Both the position numbers and the translations under genes were made by a program. A DNA stretch of 64,000 bases from CAMDBL01 sp964498125 (GTDB lineage Bacteria > Pseudomonadota > Alphaproteobacteria > Rhizobiales > Hyphomicrobiaceae), in contig CAZCGE010000097.1 in NCBI GenBank assembly GCA_964498125.1, positions 1-64,000 of the forward strand. Direction: 5' to 3'. A model generated the notes under the pieces. That model did not search any database. It was given only the letters and a program-made list of their open reading frames with translations, and was not told the DNA's origin. The stretch's first letter is position 1, and each line of letters begins with the position of its first letter. Positions 8,093-16,183 of the stretch are shown here, piece after piece.

Positions 8093-9751
8093 ATGGCCAA
8101 CCCGCAATTCGTCTATCACATGCACAAGCTCTCCAAGGCCTATCCGGGCGGCAAGCAGGTGCTGAAGGACATCAACCTGTCGTTCTATCCCGGCGCCAAG
8201 ATCGGCGTCGTCGGCCTCAATGGCTCCGGCAAGTCGACGCTGCTTAAGATCATGGCCGGCATGGTCGATGATTTCCTCGGCGAGGCGCACCCGGCCGAAG
8301 GCATCAAGGTCGGCTACCTGCCGCAGGAGCCCGAGCTCGATGCGGAGAAGGACGTGCTCGGCAACGCCATGCAGGGGGTGGCGGAGAAGAAGGCGATCCT
8401 CGACCGCTACAACGAAATCGCGTCCAACTATTCCGACGAGACCGCCGACGAGATGACGGCGCTGCAGGACCAGATCGACGCCCAGAACCTGTGGGACCTC
8501 GATACCCAGGTCGAGCAGGCGCTCGATGCGCTGCGCTGCCCGCCGGGCGATGCGGCTGTCGACAAGCTGTCGGGCGGCGAGAAGCGGCGCGTGGCCCTGA
8601 CCAAGCTCTTGCTCGCCAAGCCCGACATCCTGCTGCTTGACGAGCCGACCAACCATCTCGACGCTGAAAGCGTGGCCTGGTTGGAGCGCTTCCTCAAGGA
8701 ATATGTGGGCTGCGTCATCCTGGTCACCCACGATCGCTACTTCCTCGACAACATCACCGAATGGACGCTGGAATTGGATCGCGGCCAGGGCGTGCCCTAC
8801 AAGGGCAACTATTCGAGCTGGCTGGAACAGAAGTCCAAGCGGCTCGAGGTCGAGAAGGGCCAGGAGGAGGGCAAGCAGCGCGCGCTCAGGCGCGAACTGG
8901 AGTGGATCCGTTCCTCGCCCAAAGCCCGCCAGGCCAAGTCGAAGGCCCGCATCACCGCCTACGAGAAACTCGCCGAGGAGGCCGGCCGCGAGGAGATCGG
9001 CAAGGCCTCCATCACGATCGCGGCCGGCCCCCGCCTCGGCGGCGTCGTGGTCGAGGCCGACGGGCTCTCCAAGGCCTTCGGCGATCGTCTGCTGATCGAT
9101 GGGCTGTCCTTCAAGCTGCCGCCCGGCGGCATCGTCGGCGTCATCGGCCCGAACGGCGCCGGCAAGACGACGCTGTTCAAGATGATCACCGGCGTCGAGA
9201 CGGCCGACAAGGGCACGATCAGGCTCGGCGACAGCGTGAAGGTGTCCTACGTCGACCAGTCGCGCGGCCATCTCGACGACAGGAAGACGGTGTGGGAGGA
9301 AATCTCCGGCGGTAACGATCAGATTCTGCTTGGCGGTAAAAAGGAAGTGCCATCGCGCGCCTACTGCGGCTGGTTCAACTTCAAGGGCGCCGACCAGCAG
9401 AAGAAGGTCGGGCTACTGTCAGGCGGCGAGCGCAACCGCGTGCACCTCGCCAAGCTGCTGAAGGAGGGCGGCAACCTGCTGCTGCTCGACGAGCCGACCA
9501 ACGACCTCGACACCGAAACCTTGTCGGCGCTTGAATCGGCGCTGGAGGACTTCCCCGGCTGCGCCGTGGTCATCAGCCATGATCGTTTCTTCCTCGACCG
9601 CATCGCCACCCACATCCTGTCCTTCGAGGGCGACAGCCACGTCGAGTGGTTCGAAGGCAACTTCGCCGACTACGAGGAAGACAAGAAGAAGCGCCTGGGC
9701 GAGGCCGCGGTGGAGCCGCATCGCATCAAGTTCAAGCGGTTTGAGAGGTAG
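8093..9751 (+). CDS. ettA: energy-dependent translational throttle protein EttA (ABC-F)
   Basis: ABC-F ATPase of 552 aa that binds the ribosomal E site and gates the first elongation cycle according to ATP/ADP ratio. Domain 1 has Walker A GLNGSGKST, signature LSGGEKRR and Walker B ILLLDEPTNHLD. The arm/linker region (LEQKSKRLEVEKGQEEG and the Arg-rich stretch after it) separates it from domain 2 with GPNGAGKTT, LSGGERNR and LLLLDEPTNDLD. The C-terminus FADYEEDKKKRLGEAAVEPH then RIKFKRF is typical. Its 3' end (about 120 bp) is repeated twice downstream, each time beyond a TA module. Confidence 0.97.
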   Translation: MANPQFVYHMHKLSKAYPGGKQVLKDINLSFYPGAKIGVVGLNGSGKSTLLKIMAGMVDDFLGEAHPAEGIKVGYLPQEPELDAEKDVLGNAMQGVAEKKAILDRYNEIASNYSDETADEMTALQDQIDAQNLWDLDTQVEQALDALRCPPGDAAVDKLSGGEKRRVALTKLLLAKPDILLLDEPTNHLDAESVAWLERFLKEYVGCVILVTHDRYFLDNITEWTLELDRGQGVPYKGNYSSWLEQKSKRLEVEKGQEEGKQRALRRELEWIRSSPKARQAKSKARITAYEKLAEEAGREEIGKASITIAAGPRLGGVVVEADGLSKAFGDRLLIDGLSFKLPPGGIVGVIGPNGAGKTTLFKMITGVETADKGTIRLGDSVKVSYVDQSRGHLDDRKTVWEEISGGNDQILLGGKKEVPSRAYCGWFNFKGADQQKKVGLLSGGERNRVHLAKLLKEGGNLLLLDEPTNDLDTETLSALESALEDFPGCAVVISHDRFFLDRIATHILSFEGDSHVEWFEGNFADYEEDKKKRLGEAAVEPHRIKFKRFER

Positions 9752-9817
9752 GGGTTCGGGAGGCAGGGGTGTGCTGCGGCTGCACGGCATGCTATTCTGC
9801 AAGTAAGGAGCAGAGCC

Positions 9818-10090
9818 ATGGAAGATATCGATTTGCGTGACGCCGAGGGACATCTGTCAGAACTCGTGGGACGCGCGGCACGTGGCGAGTCGATCCGCAT
9901 CACCGATCCAAAGCACGGCGCGGTGCGGCTGGTTGCCGACGCCCCCGAGGGTGCGTCAAAGCCGCCTTATCCCGCGCGAATCTTCGGCCAGTGGAAGCAC
10001 TTGGCCGAGATACCGGACGAGCGGCTGTTCGCGCCCCTGACCGACGACGAGTTGGAGTGGCTTTCGGGCGAGAAATCCGGATCAGACTGA
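9818..10090 (+). CDS. type II TA antitoxin, Phd/YefM-like
   Basis: Antitoxin of 90 aa. The N-terminal half (IDLRDAEGHLSELVGRAARG then IRITDPKHGAVRLV) matches the Phd/YefM DNA-binding domain pattern. The acidic C-terminus (DERLFAPLTDDELEWLSGEK) would bind the toxin. It starts with a good ribosome-binding site (AAGGAG) and ends on TGA directly before the GTG start of the PIN toxin. Confidence 0.88.
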   Translation: MEDIDLRDAEGHLSELVGRAARGESIRITDPKHGAVRLVADAPEGASKPPYPARIFGQWKHLAEIPDERLFAPLTDDELEWLSGEKSGSD

Positions 10091-10474
10091 GTGGACCTGC
10101 TGCTGGATACACATATCGTCTTCTGGTCCCTCAGGGGATCGCAGCGCCTCCAGTCGGCGCACAAGGCCCTCATCGAGGATCGCCAGCGGCTTGTTTATGT
10201 GAGCGCGGCGTCTGGCTGGGAGATAGCCGTCAAGGTCGGATTGGGAAAATGGCTAGAGGCTGCACCGCTGCTGCCAAACCTGACGCGCGCCGTCGTCGAT
10301 GCGGGATTGCTGCCGCTCCCAATCACGCTGTCTCAGGCCGAGCGCGCAGGAAGCTTCGACGTGGCCCACAAGGATCCATTCGATCGCCTCTTAGCCGCGC
10401 AGGCGCTCGATCTCGATCTGACACTCGTGACCGTCGACCCGGCATTCGCGCAGTTCGGGTGCAAGGTGGCTTGA
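10091..10474 (+). CDS. type II TA toxin, PIN domain (VapC-like)
   Basis: PIN-domain ribonuclease toxin of 127 aa starting at GTG immediately after the antitoxin stop. Acidic metal-binding residues are visible in LLLDTHIVFWSL (Asp), SGWEIAVKVGLGKW (Glu), KDPFDRLLAAQA (Asp) and LVTVDPAF (Asp). The HxxFWxL and WEIAxKxxLGKL style is typical of PIN toxins paired with Phd antitoxins. It is expected to cleave RNA. The module lies between the ettA 3' end and the first extra copy of it. Confidence 0.9.
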   Translation: MDLLLDTHIVFWSLRGSQRLQSAHKALIEDRQRLVYVSAASGWEIAVKVGLGKWLEAAPLLPNLTRAVVDAGLLPLPITLSQAERAGSFDVAHKDPFDRLLAAQALDLDLTLVTVDPAFAQFGCKVA

Positions 10475-10543
10475 CGACAACTTTTGGCGAGAATCATAAT
10501 CGGATTGCTGGAGCCAACTCCTTGGTTGTCTTCATGGTCGGAT

Positions 10544-10666
10544 GCGACAGCCACGTCGCGTGGTTCGAAGGCAACTTCGCCGACGACGAGGAGGACAAGA
10601 AACGCCGCCTCGGCGAGGCCGCTGTGGAACCGCACCGCATCAGTTCAAGCGGTTCGAGAGGTAGGG
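10544..10666 (+). pseudogene. second copy of the ettA 3' end
   Basis: About 120 bp homologous to ettA positions roughly 9630–9753. It encodes GNFADDEEDKKRRLGEAAVE, matching the EttA C-terminus. One A is missing (CGCATCAGTTC against CGCATCAAGTTC), which shifts the frame before the end. Several differences are third-position changes, so this is a diverged homologous segment rather than a recent exact duplication. It has no start codon or upstream gene body. Confidence 0.9.
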
Positions 10667-10697
10667 ACAGAATGTAGAACAGACAGAATGTAGAACA
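10666..10697. repeat. perfect 16-bp tandem repeat upstream of parD
   Basis: GACAGAATGTAGAACA occurs twice head to tail, ending 35 bp before the ParD-like start. The position suits an operator for autoregulation of the ParDE module. Confidence 0.85.
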
Positions 10698-10732
10698 TTG
10701 ACGGAACGGATCGGCGGAGCTATCTTCACTTC

Positions 10733-10987
10733 ATGCAGATCGAACTCGACGAGAAGCACAAGGAATGGCTGCGCGCCCGTGTCACCGCTGGCGACTATTC
10801 CAGCATCGAGGCGGCGGTGGCGGCTGCGATCCAGCGGATGATGCTGGACGACGACATTGATGATGACGATTTGTCGTGGGCCAAGCCACTCATCGAGGAA
10901 GGGTTGGCTGAGTTGGACCGCGGCGAATCGTATTCGCACGAGGAGGTTTTCGCCCATGTCAGGGGCGTGATCGCCTCCCGCGGTTGA
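10733..10987 (+). CDS. type II TA antitoxin, ParD-like
   Basis: Antitoxin of 84 aa with an N-terminal ribbon-helix-helix-like region (MQIELDEKHKEWLRARVTAG then DYSSIEAAVAAAIQRMM) and a strongly acidic middle (LDDDIDDDDLSWAK). The ending SYSHEEVFAHVRGVIASR matches the ParD C-terminal toxin-binding helix. It is followed 13 bp later by the ParE-like toxin. Confidence 0.87.
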   Translation: MQIELDEKHKEWLRARVTAGDYSSIEAAVAAAIQRMMLDDDIDDDDLSWAKPLIEEGLAELDRGESYSHEEVFAHVRGVIASRG

Positions 10988-11000
10988 GTTCTGGTGGGCC

Positions 11001-11312
11001 ATGGGCCAGTTGCGCTACTCGCCGACGGCCCGCGCAGACCTTGCCAAAATCGCATCGGCGATCGTTTCCAACAACGGCGTGACCGTTGCTGAACTCACGA
11101 TTGCGCGGCTTGAACGATCATTGACCAATCTTGCTGATTTTCTCAGGATGGGTCGCAAGCGGCCCCAGCTCGGTCGCGGCGTCTGGTCGTGGCCGATGCG
11201 CCCATGGTTGGCCTTCTATCGCATTGCCAGTGAGGACATCGAGGTGATCCGTATCGTGTATGGCAGGCGGAGGATGACGCGAAAACTGGTTATGGGCGAG
11301 CAGGATCGATGA
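11001..11312 (+). CDS. type II TA toxin, ParE/RelE-like
   Basis: Toxin of 103 aa. It opens with the ParE-family pattern LRYSPTARADLAKIASAIVS, and a helix (RLERSLTNLADFLRMGRKRP) precedes the core strands WPMRPWLAFYRI and IEVIRIVYGRRRM. ParE members poison DNA gyrase and RelE members cleave mRNA; which applies here cannot be told from sequence alone. It ends 5 bp before the third ettA 3'-end copy. Confidence 0.88.
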   Translation: MGQLRYSPTARADLAKIASAIVSNNGVTVAELTIARLERSLTNLADFLRMGRKRPQLGRGVWSWPMRPWLAFYRIASEDIEVIRIVYGRRRMTRKLVMGEQDR

Positions 11313-11317
11313 GAAGA

Positions 11318-11435
11318 ACAGCCACGTCGAATGGTTCGAGCGCAACTTCGCCGACGAAGAGGAGGGCGTGGATCGCGCCGCCTGGGCAAGGCCGCGGTGG
11401 AACCGCATCGCATCAAGTTCAAGAGGTTCGAGAGG
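11318..11435 (+). pseudogene. third copy of the ettA 3' end
   Basis: About 118 bp related to the ettA 3' end, beginning ACAGCCACGTCGA and ending TCAAGAGGTTCGAGAGG. It has small internal changes in the middle and no stop codon at the equivalent place, and it is more decayed than the copy at 10544–10666. It lies between parE and rpe. Confidence 0.85.
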
Positions 11436-11549
11436 TCGGCAACGACGCCGCACTGTCGCAAGGCCGCGCGGGCGGCTAGAAGGGCTGCTGGACGCGATTC
11501 CGGGCCGCCCTGGATCGCAGTCTTGCAACCCGCGCCAACGAGGCCGCCG

Positions 11550-12254
11550 ATGCCCAACCCGATCCTGATCGCCCCCTCCATCCTGTCCGCCGACTTTGCC
11601 CGGCTCGGCGCCGAGGTGGCGAGCGTCGACGAGGCTGGCGCCGACTGGATTCATCTCGATGTGATGGACGGCCATTTCGTGCCCAACATCACCTTTGGCC
11701 CGCCGGTGGTGAAGGCGATCCGGCCGGCCTCGAGGAAGATCTTCGACGTGCATCTGATGATCGCGCCGGCCGATCCCTACCTCGCCGCGTTCGCGGACGC
11801 CGGCGCCGACATCATCACGGTACACGCCGAGGCCGGTCCGCATCTCGACCGTTCGCTGCAGGCGATCCGGGCGCTGGGCAAGAAGGCCGGCGTGGCGCTC
11901 AATCCGGGGACATCGGAAAGCGCCATCGCCCACGTGCTGGACCGGCTCGACCTGATCCTGGTCATGACCGTCAATCCGGGCTTTGGTGGTCAGGCCTTCA
12001 TCCCGGCGATGGCGGACAAGATCCGCCGCGTCAAGACGATGATCGGTGCCCGCCCCATTCACATCGAGGTGGATGGCGGCGTCACGCCCGAGACGGCCGC
12101 GGCGGTCGCGGCCGCTGGCGCCGATGTGTTGGTCGCCGGGTCGGCCGTGTTCAAGGGCGGCACCAAGGGCGCCTATGCAACCAACATCGCCACCATCCGT
12201 GCCGCGGCGGAGCAAGCCGCCGGCATCCCGCACAGCCAAGCCCGCCGACCCTGA
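11550..12254 (+). CDS. rpe: ribulose-phosphate 3-epimerase
   Basis: Interconverts ribulose-5-phosphate and xylulose-5-phosphate in the pentose phosphate and Calvin pathways. The (beta/alpha)8 protein of 234 aa has the family motifs IAPSILSADFARLG, HLDVMDGHFVPN, the catalytic MTVNPGFGGQAF and HIEVDGGV. The start MPNPILIAPSIL at 11550 gives the usual length. The open frame upstream is the decayed ettA copy. The last 15 residues are a short extension. Confidence 0.96.
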   Translation: MPNPILIAPSILSADFARLGAEVASVDEAGADWIHLDVMDGHFVPNITFGPPVVKAIRPASRKIFDVHLMIAPADPYLAAFADAGADIITVHAEAGPHLDRSLQAIRALGKKAGVALNPGTSESAIAHVLDRLDLILVMTVNPGFGGQAFIPAMADKIRRVKTMIGARPIHIEVDGGVTPETAAAVAAAGADVLVAGSAVFKGGTKGAYATNIATIRAAAEQAAGIPHSQARRP

Positions 12255-12341
12255 CCAACAGAGATCATCATGACGTCCTGCATTCGGTGCTAATGTCGCC
12301 GCCCGCGACGCATCCGGACCGGAAGAGCACTCGAACCACCG

Positions 12342-13352
12342 ATGAAATTCGCCAGTTTTCCCATCGATGACGCCAAGGGCGTGGTGCTGGCGCACACGCT
12401 GGATACGGGCGCGGCGACGTTCAAGAAAGGCCGTGTCCTGACGGCTGCCGACGTGGCCGCCATCAAGGCGGGCGGGCGCACGCACGTCATCGGCGCGCGG
12501 CTCGAGCCGGGCGATGTCGACGAGGATACTGCGGCCGCGCGCGTCGCCAAGATGGTCGCCGGCCCCGGGGCTCGCGTCGCCGAAGCGATCACCGGTCGCG
12601 CCAATCTTTACGCGGAAGTCAGCGGCATCCTGCGGGTCGATGCCGAGCGCCTGCTCGCCCTCAACCGCATCGACGAGGGCCTGACCGTGGCGACGCTGGC
12701 GCCCTTCGACCGGGTTGCGGCCGGCGAGATGCTGGCGACGATCAAGATCATTCCATTTGCACTGTCGGACGCGGTGCTCGCCAAGGCGCAACAGCTGGCC
12801 GGCGGCCGGCCGCTGATCGCGGTGGCGCCGTTCCAAGCGAAATCGGCGGGGTTGATCCTGACGCAACTGCCGCAAACCAAGGCGAGCGTGCTGAAGAAGC
12901 GCGAGCGCGTTACACACGACCGCCTGGCGTCAGCCGGATCGCGACTCGTTTCAACCGAGATCGTCGCCCACGACAGCGCCGCCGTCAGCGCGGCGATCCT
13001 GCGCATGCACAAGGCGGGGCTTGATCCGATCCTGGTGTTCGCTGCCTCGGCGATTGTCGACCGCGACGACGTCATCCCCAGCGCGGTCGCGGCCTGCGAT
13101 GGCGAAGTCCTGCATGTCGGCATGCCGGTCGATCCCGGCAATCTGATCATGCTGGGCCGGCTCGGGACGATTGATGTGATCGGGGTGCCGAGTTGCGCCG
13201 GCTCGCCCAAGCTCAATGGCTTCGACTGGGTGCTGGAGCGGCGGCTGGCTGGGCTGGCCGTCGGCCGCGAGGAGATCACCGCCATGAGCATCGGCGGCCT
13301 GCTCAAGGAAATTCCGACCCGGCCGCAACCGCGCGACGTTGATGCATCGTGA
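12342..13352 (+). CDS. molybdopterin-binding protein (MoaB/Mog-like domain)
   Basis: Protein of 336 aa of the family that binds molybdopterin through a MogA/MoeA-type domain. The N-terminal half (FPIDDAKGVVLAHTL, then FKKGRVLTAADVAAIKAGG) resembles MoeA-like entry segments. The C-terminal half carries ILVFAASAIVDRDDVIPSAV and GNLIMLGRLG, corresponding to the MPT-binding fold. In many alphaproteobacteria a similar module precedes or is fused to a MobA-type nucleotidyltransferase; that half is absent here. It probably serves cofactor maturation, for example for the nitrate reductase in this window. That link is inferred. Confidence 0.75.
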   Translation: MKFASFPIDDAKGVVLAHTLDTGAATFKKGRVLTAADVAAIKAGGRTHVIGARLEPGDVDEDTAAARVAKMVAGPGARVAEAITGRANLYAEVSGILRVDAERLLALNRIDEGLTVATLAPFDRVAAGEMLATIKIIPFALSDAVLAKAQQLAGGRPLIAVAPFQAKSAGLILTQLPQTKASVLKKRERVTHDRLASAGSRLVSTEIVAHDSAAVSAAILRMHKAGLDPILVFAASAIVDRDDVIPSAVAACDGEVLHVGMPVDPGNLIMLGRLGTIDVIGVPSCAGSPKLNGFDWVLERRLAGLAVGREEITAMSIGGLLKEIPTRPQPRDVDAS

Positions 13353-13519
13353 GGCCACTTTGGCCCAAGGCCTGCCGATCGGCCTCGAAACCGACAGGTT
13401 TGTTTTGCACATGCGCGCCAGCATGTCGTGCCGTTCCGTCTTGCCGCTGCTTTGCCGGCGCGGCACGATGGCGGGTACTGGTGGGCGTGACAGGCCGCTG
13501 ACAGTACCGTTATAGGGTC

Positions 13520-16102
13520 ATGCCTGCCCAATCCGTGAACTCCAAGAAATCGAGCGCAATTTTGCCCATGTTCATGACACGCCCGCGATTGACACGAGTC
13601 CTGATGTCCGCGCTGATCGGCGCGACGGTCCTTGCGCCATCCTGGTCCGCTCTCGGCCAGGGGGCGAGCCCGCCCGCGCCAGCCCAGCCGCCATCCACGG
13701 CGCAGCCTGCCGCGCCCGCGGCCCCGCCGGCCCCCTCCGTGGCTCCAGCAGCCCCCGCACCAGCCGCGGCGCCCGCCGCGCCGGCTGCCGCTGCCCCGTC
13801 AGCGGCGCCGCCCACCGCGCCGGCACCTCCGCCACCGCCCCCCATCCTGGTACCGGTGGATGTGACGACGGCGATCTCGCGCCTCCAGTCGGTCATGGAG
13901 AACGCCGAGAAGTCCTTGGCGCGCATGAAGGAGCTCAACGAGGATCTCGGCCACCTGCGCGATGAGGTCGAGACCGTCATCACCAACACCACGCGCGTCG
14001 CCGATGGCCTGCGTCCGCGTCTGGCCGACGTCAAGAGCCAGATCACTCACCTTGGAGCTCCGCCCACGGGTGGCGCGCCGGAAGCACCCGCCGTGACGGC
14101 CGAGCGGCAGCGCCTGCACGCAGAGGCCTCCGCCATCGACGGCGCCATCAAGACGCTGGAGCTGACCTGGGTGCGCGCGCGCCAGACCATTGACCGCATC
14201 ACGGATCTACGCCTGGAATTGTTCACGCGCTCGATCATGGAACGCATGTCGAGCCCGCTTTTTCCATTGATCTGGCGCGATGCCTTCCGGGACTTCCCGC
14301 AGGTCGAGCGGCTGATCGGCTACATCATCACCGATTGGTTGGCAGCGCTTGGCCGCCAGCCGGTCTTGGTGACCGTTCTGTTTTCGTTGTGCGCGGCGCT
14401 CTATCTCGGTCTGCGCGCGGTGGCCCACCGCCTCACGCAGAAGCTACGCGCGCGCAATCAGGCGCCGACCTTCTTCGACCGGGCGGCGACTTCGGCCTGG
14501 ATCGCGCCTGTGCGCGCCGCGCCGGCCATGCTGACGGCGCTTGCGGTCTACGGCGGGCTCGAGGGCCTGGAATTGCTCTATTATCCTGGTGATCGCATAG
14601 CCAGTGCGGTGCTGAGGGCCATCTTTATTTTCGTGGCCGTCTCCGCGCTCACGTCCTCGGTGCTGGCGCCCGATGCGGAAGGCCATCGTCTGGTCTCGCT
14701 GTCGGATCGCGCCGTCCGCATCATCAGCCGCCTGCTGCATGCCATTACCGCGGTCTACGCCGCTGATCTGGCTCTGACGGCCATTGGCCGTGCGCTGTAT
14801 CTGCCGCTGTCCATGAGTGTCGTACAGACACTGGCCACGACACTGGCTTTCGCAGGCTTGCTGATCGGCCTGCTGCTGACGCCGTTTGAAACAGCTGGCA
14901 GCGATGGCGCACCAAAGACCGTTTCCCGCCGGCATCCGGTTTGGCTGAAGGCGCCGGGCTGGGGACTGGCCCTCGCCATCCTGGTAGCGACCGTGCTCGG
15001 CTACGTGGCGCTGGGGCGCTTCGTCTCCCAGCAATTGATCATGACCGGTGTCGTCGGCCTCGTCGCCACGCTGCTGTTCCTGGCCATACGCGCCTTCACG
15101 CGCGACGCCAATGGCGGCGCGCACGTGGTTGGGCAGGTGCTCGAGCAGCGCTTCGGCCTGGATGCCGGCCGGCGCCGGCAATTGGCGACGCTCACCGAGT
15201 TTGCGCTGACGCTGCTGCTGGGCATCCTGGCGCTGCCGGTGCTGCTGCTGCAATGGGGCTTCTCGGAAGGCGATATCCGCGACTGGTACAAGCAGGCGCT
15301 GTTCGGGTTCGAGATCGGCCAGTTCAAGATCTCGCTGATCCGCCTGCTGATCGGTGTGCTGCTGTTCATCATCATGCTGTTCGTCACCCGCCTGGTGCAG
15401 CGCTGGCTGCGCGATCAGGTGCTGGCGCAGTCGCGGCTGGACGTGGGCGTCGTCAATTCCATCGACGTCACCATCGGCTATGCGGGCACGGTGGTGGCGG
15501 CGCTGCTGGCCATTTCATACGCCGGCTTCGACGTCACCAACCTCGCCATCGTCGCCGGCGCGCTGTCGGTCGGCATCGGCTTCGGCCTGCAGTCGATCGT
15601 CAACAACTTCGTCTCGGGTCTGATCCTGCTGATCGAACGGCCGATCAAGGTCGGCGACTGGATCGTGCTCGGCGCCGAGCAGGGCAACGTCAAGCGCATC
15701 TCGGTGCGTTCCACCGAGATCGAGACGTTCGATCGCGCCAGCCTGATCGTGCCCAACTCCGAGCTGATCTCGGGCCGCGTGCTGAACTGGACGCATCGCG
15801 ACGCCGTGGGCCGGGTCGTGATCGCGATCTCGACCCAGGCCGACGCCGATCCGCGTCTGGTGCAGACCATCCTGCAGGCCTGCGCCAAGGGGCACGCGCT
15901 GGTTCTGCCGTCGCCGGAGCCACTGGCGACGCTCGACAATGTGACCCAGGCCGGGCTCGATTTCACACTGCGTTTCCATGTGACCAACGTTTACCGTGGG
16001 CTCAACACGCAGTCGGAGATCAGGATGGCGATTCTCGAGGCGCTGCGTGCGGCCGGTATTCCAGGCTACGCGCGCCCCACCGCCGTGCCGACGACGCCGT
16101 AG
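13520..16102 (+). CDS. large mechanosensitive channel, MscS family (DUF3772 type)
   Basis: Inner-membrane mechanosensitive channel of up to 860 aa; an internal ATG at 13568 is an alternative start. After a signal peptide ending near ALGQ comes a Pro/Ala-rich linker (about residues 50–110), then a periplasmic coiled-coil-like domain (SRLQSVMENAEKSLARMKEL) and several membrane helices (about 275–620). The MscS core at about 640–850 has the pore helix VAGALSVGIGFGLQSIVNNF and the GDWIVLG beta-domain entry. The stop codon TAG lies within the GTAG end of an extragenic palindrome shared with the convergent gene. Confidence 0.92.
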   Translation: MPAQSVNSKKSSAILPMFMTRPRLTRVLMSALIGATVLAPSWSALGQGASPPAPAQPPSTAQPAAPAAPPAPSVAPAAPAPAAAPAAPAAAAPSAAPPTAPAPPPPPPILVPVDVTTAISRLQSVMENAEKSLARMKELNEDLGHLRDEVETVITNTTRVADGLRPRLADVKSQITHLGAPPTGGAPEAPAVTAERQRLHAEASAIDGAIKTLELTWVRARQTIDRITDLRLELFTRSIMERMSSPLFPLIWRDAFRDFPQVERLIGYIITDWLAALGRQPVLVTVLFSLCAALYLGLRAVAHRLTQKLRARNQAPTFFDRAATSAWIAPVRAAPAMLTALAVYGGLEGLELLYYPGDRIASAVLRAIFIFVAVSALTSSVLAPDAEGHRLVSLSDRAVRIISRLLHAITAVYAADLALTAIGRALYLPLSMSVVQTLATTLAFAGLLIGLLLTPFETAGSDGAPKTVSRRHPVWLKAPGWGLALAILVATVLGYVALGRFVSQQLIMTGVVGLVATLLFLAIRAFTRDANGGAHVVGQVLEQRFGLDAGRRRQLATLTEFALTLLLGILALPVLLLQWGFSEGDIRDWYKQALFGFEIGQFKISLIRLLIGVLLFIIMLFVTRLVQRWLRDQVLAQSRLDVGVVNSIDVTIGYAGTVVAALLAISYAGFDVTNLAIVAGALSVGIGFGLQSIVNNFVSGLILLIERPIKVGDWIVLGAEQGNVKRISVRSTEIETFDRASLIVPNSELISGRVLNWTHRDAVGRVVIAISTQADADPRLVQTILQACAKGHALVLPSPEPLATLDNVTQAGLDFTLRFHVTNVYRGLNTQSEIRMAILEALRAAGIPGYARPTAVPTTP

Positions 16103-16183
16103 GTCGGAGCGAGACACGAGACCCGACATCCGCGGCACACGCCAGCAATCGTCGGGTCTCGCGAAGGGCTCGACCCGACCTAC
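16099..16183. repeat. GTAG-ended extragenic palindrome, copy A
   Basis: Starts GTAGGTCGG and ends CGACCCGACCTAC, with an internal GAGACCCGAC/GTCGGGTCTC pair, so it can fold into a long branched hairpin. A close relative lies at 58366–58451. Its GTAG ends supply the TAG stop codons of both flanking convergent genes (16100–16102 forward and 16180–16182 reverse). It resembles REP elements and probably acts as a bidirectional terminator. Confidence 0.88.

Noticed and set aside
8066..9271. Long reverse-strand open frame opposite ettA
   Set aside because: It is antisense to a textbook ABC-F gene; its translation is low in recognisable motifs and results from high GC third positions.
11331..11549. 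N-terminal extension of rpe
   Set aside because: The frame is open but lies over the decayed ettA end; the ATG at 11550 gives the normal N-terminus and length.
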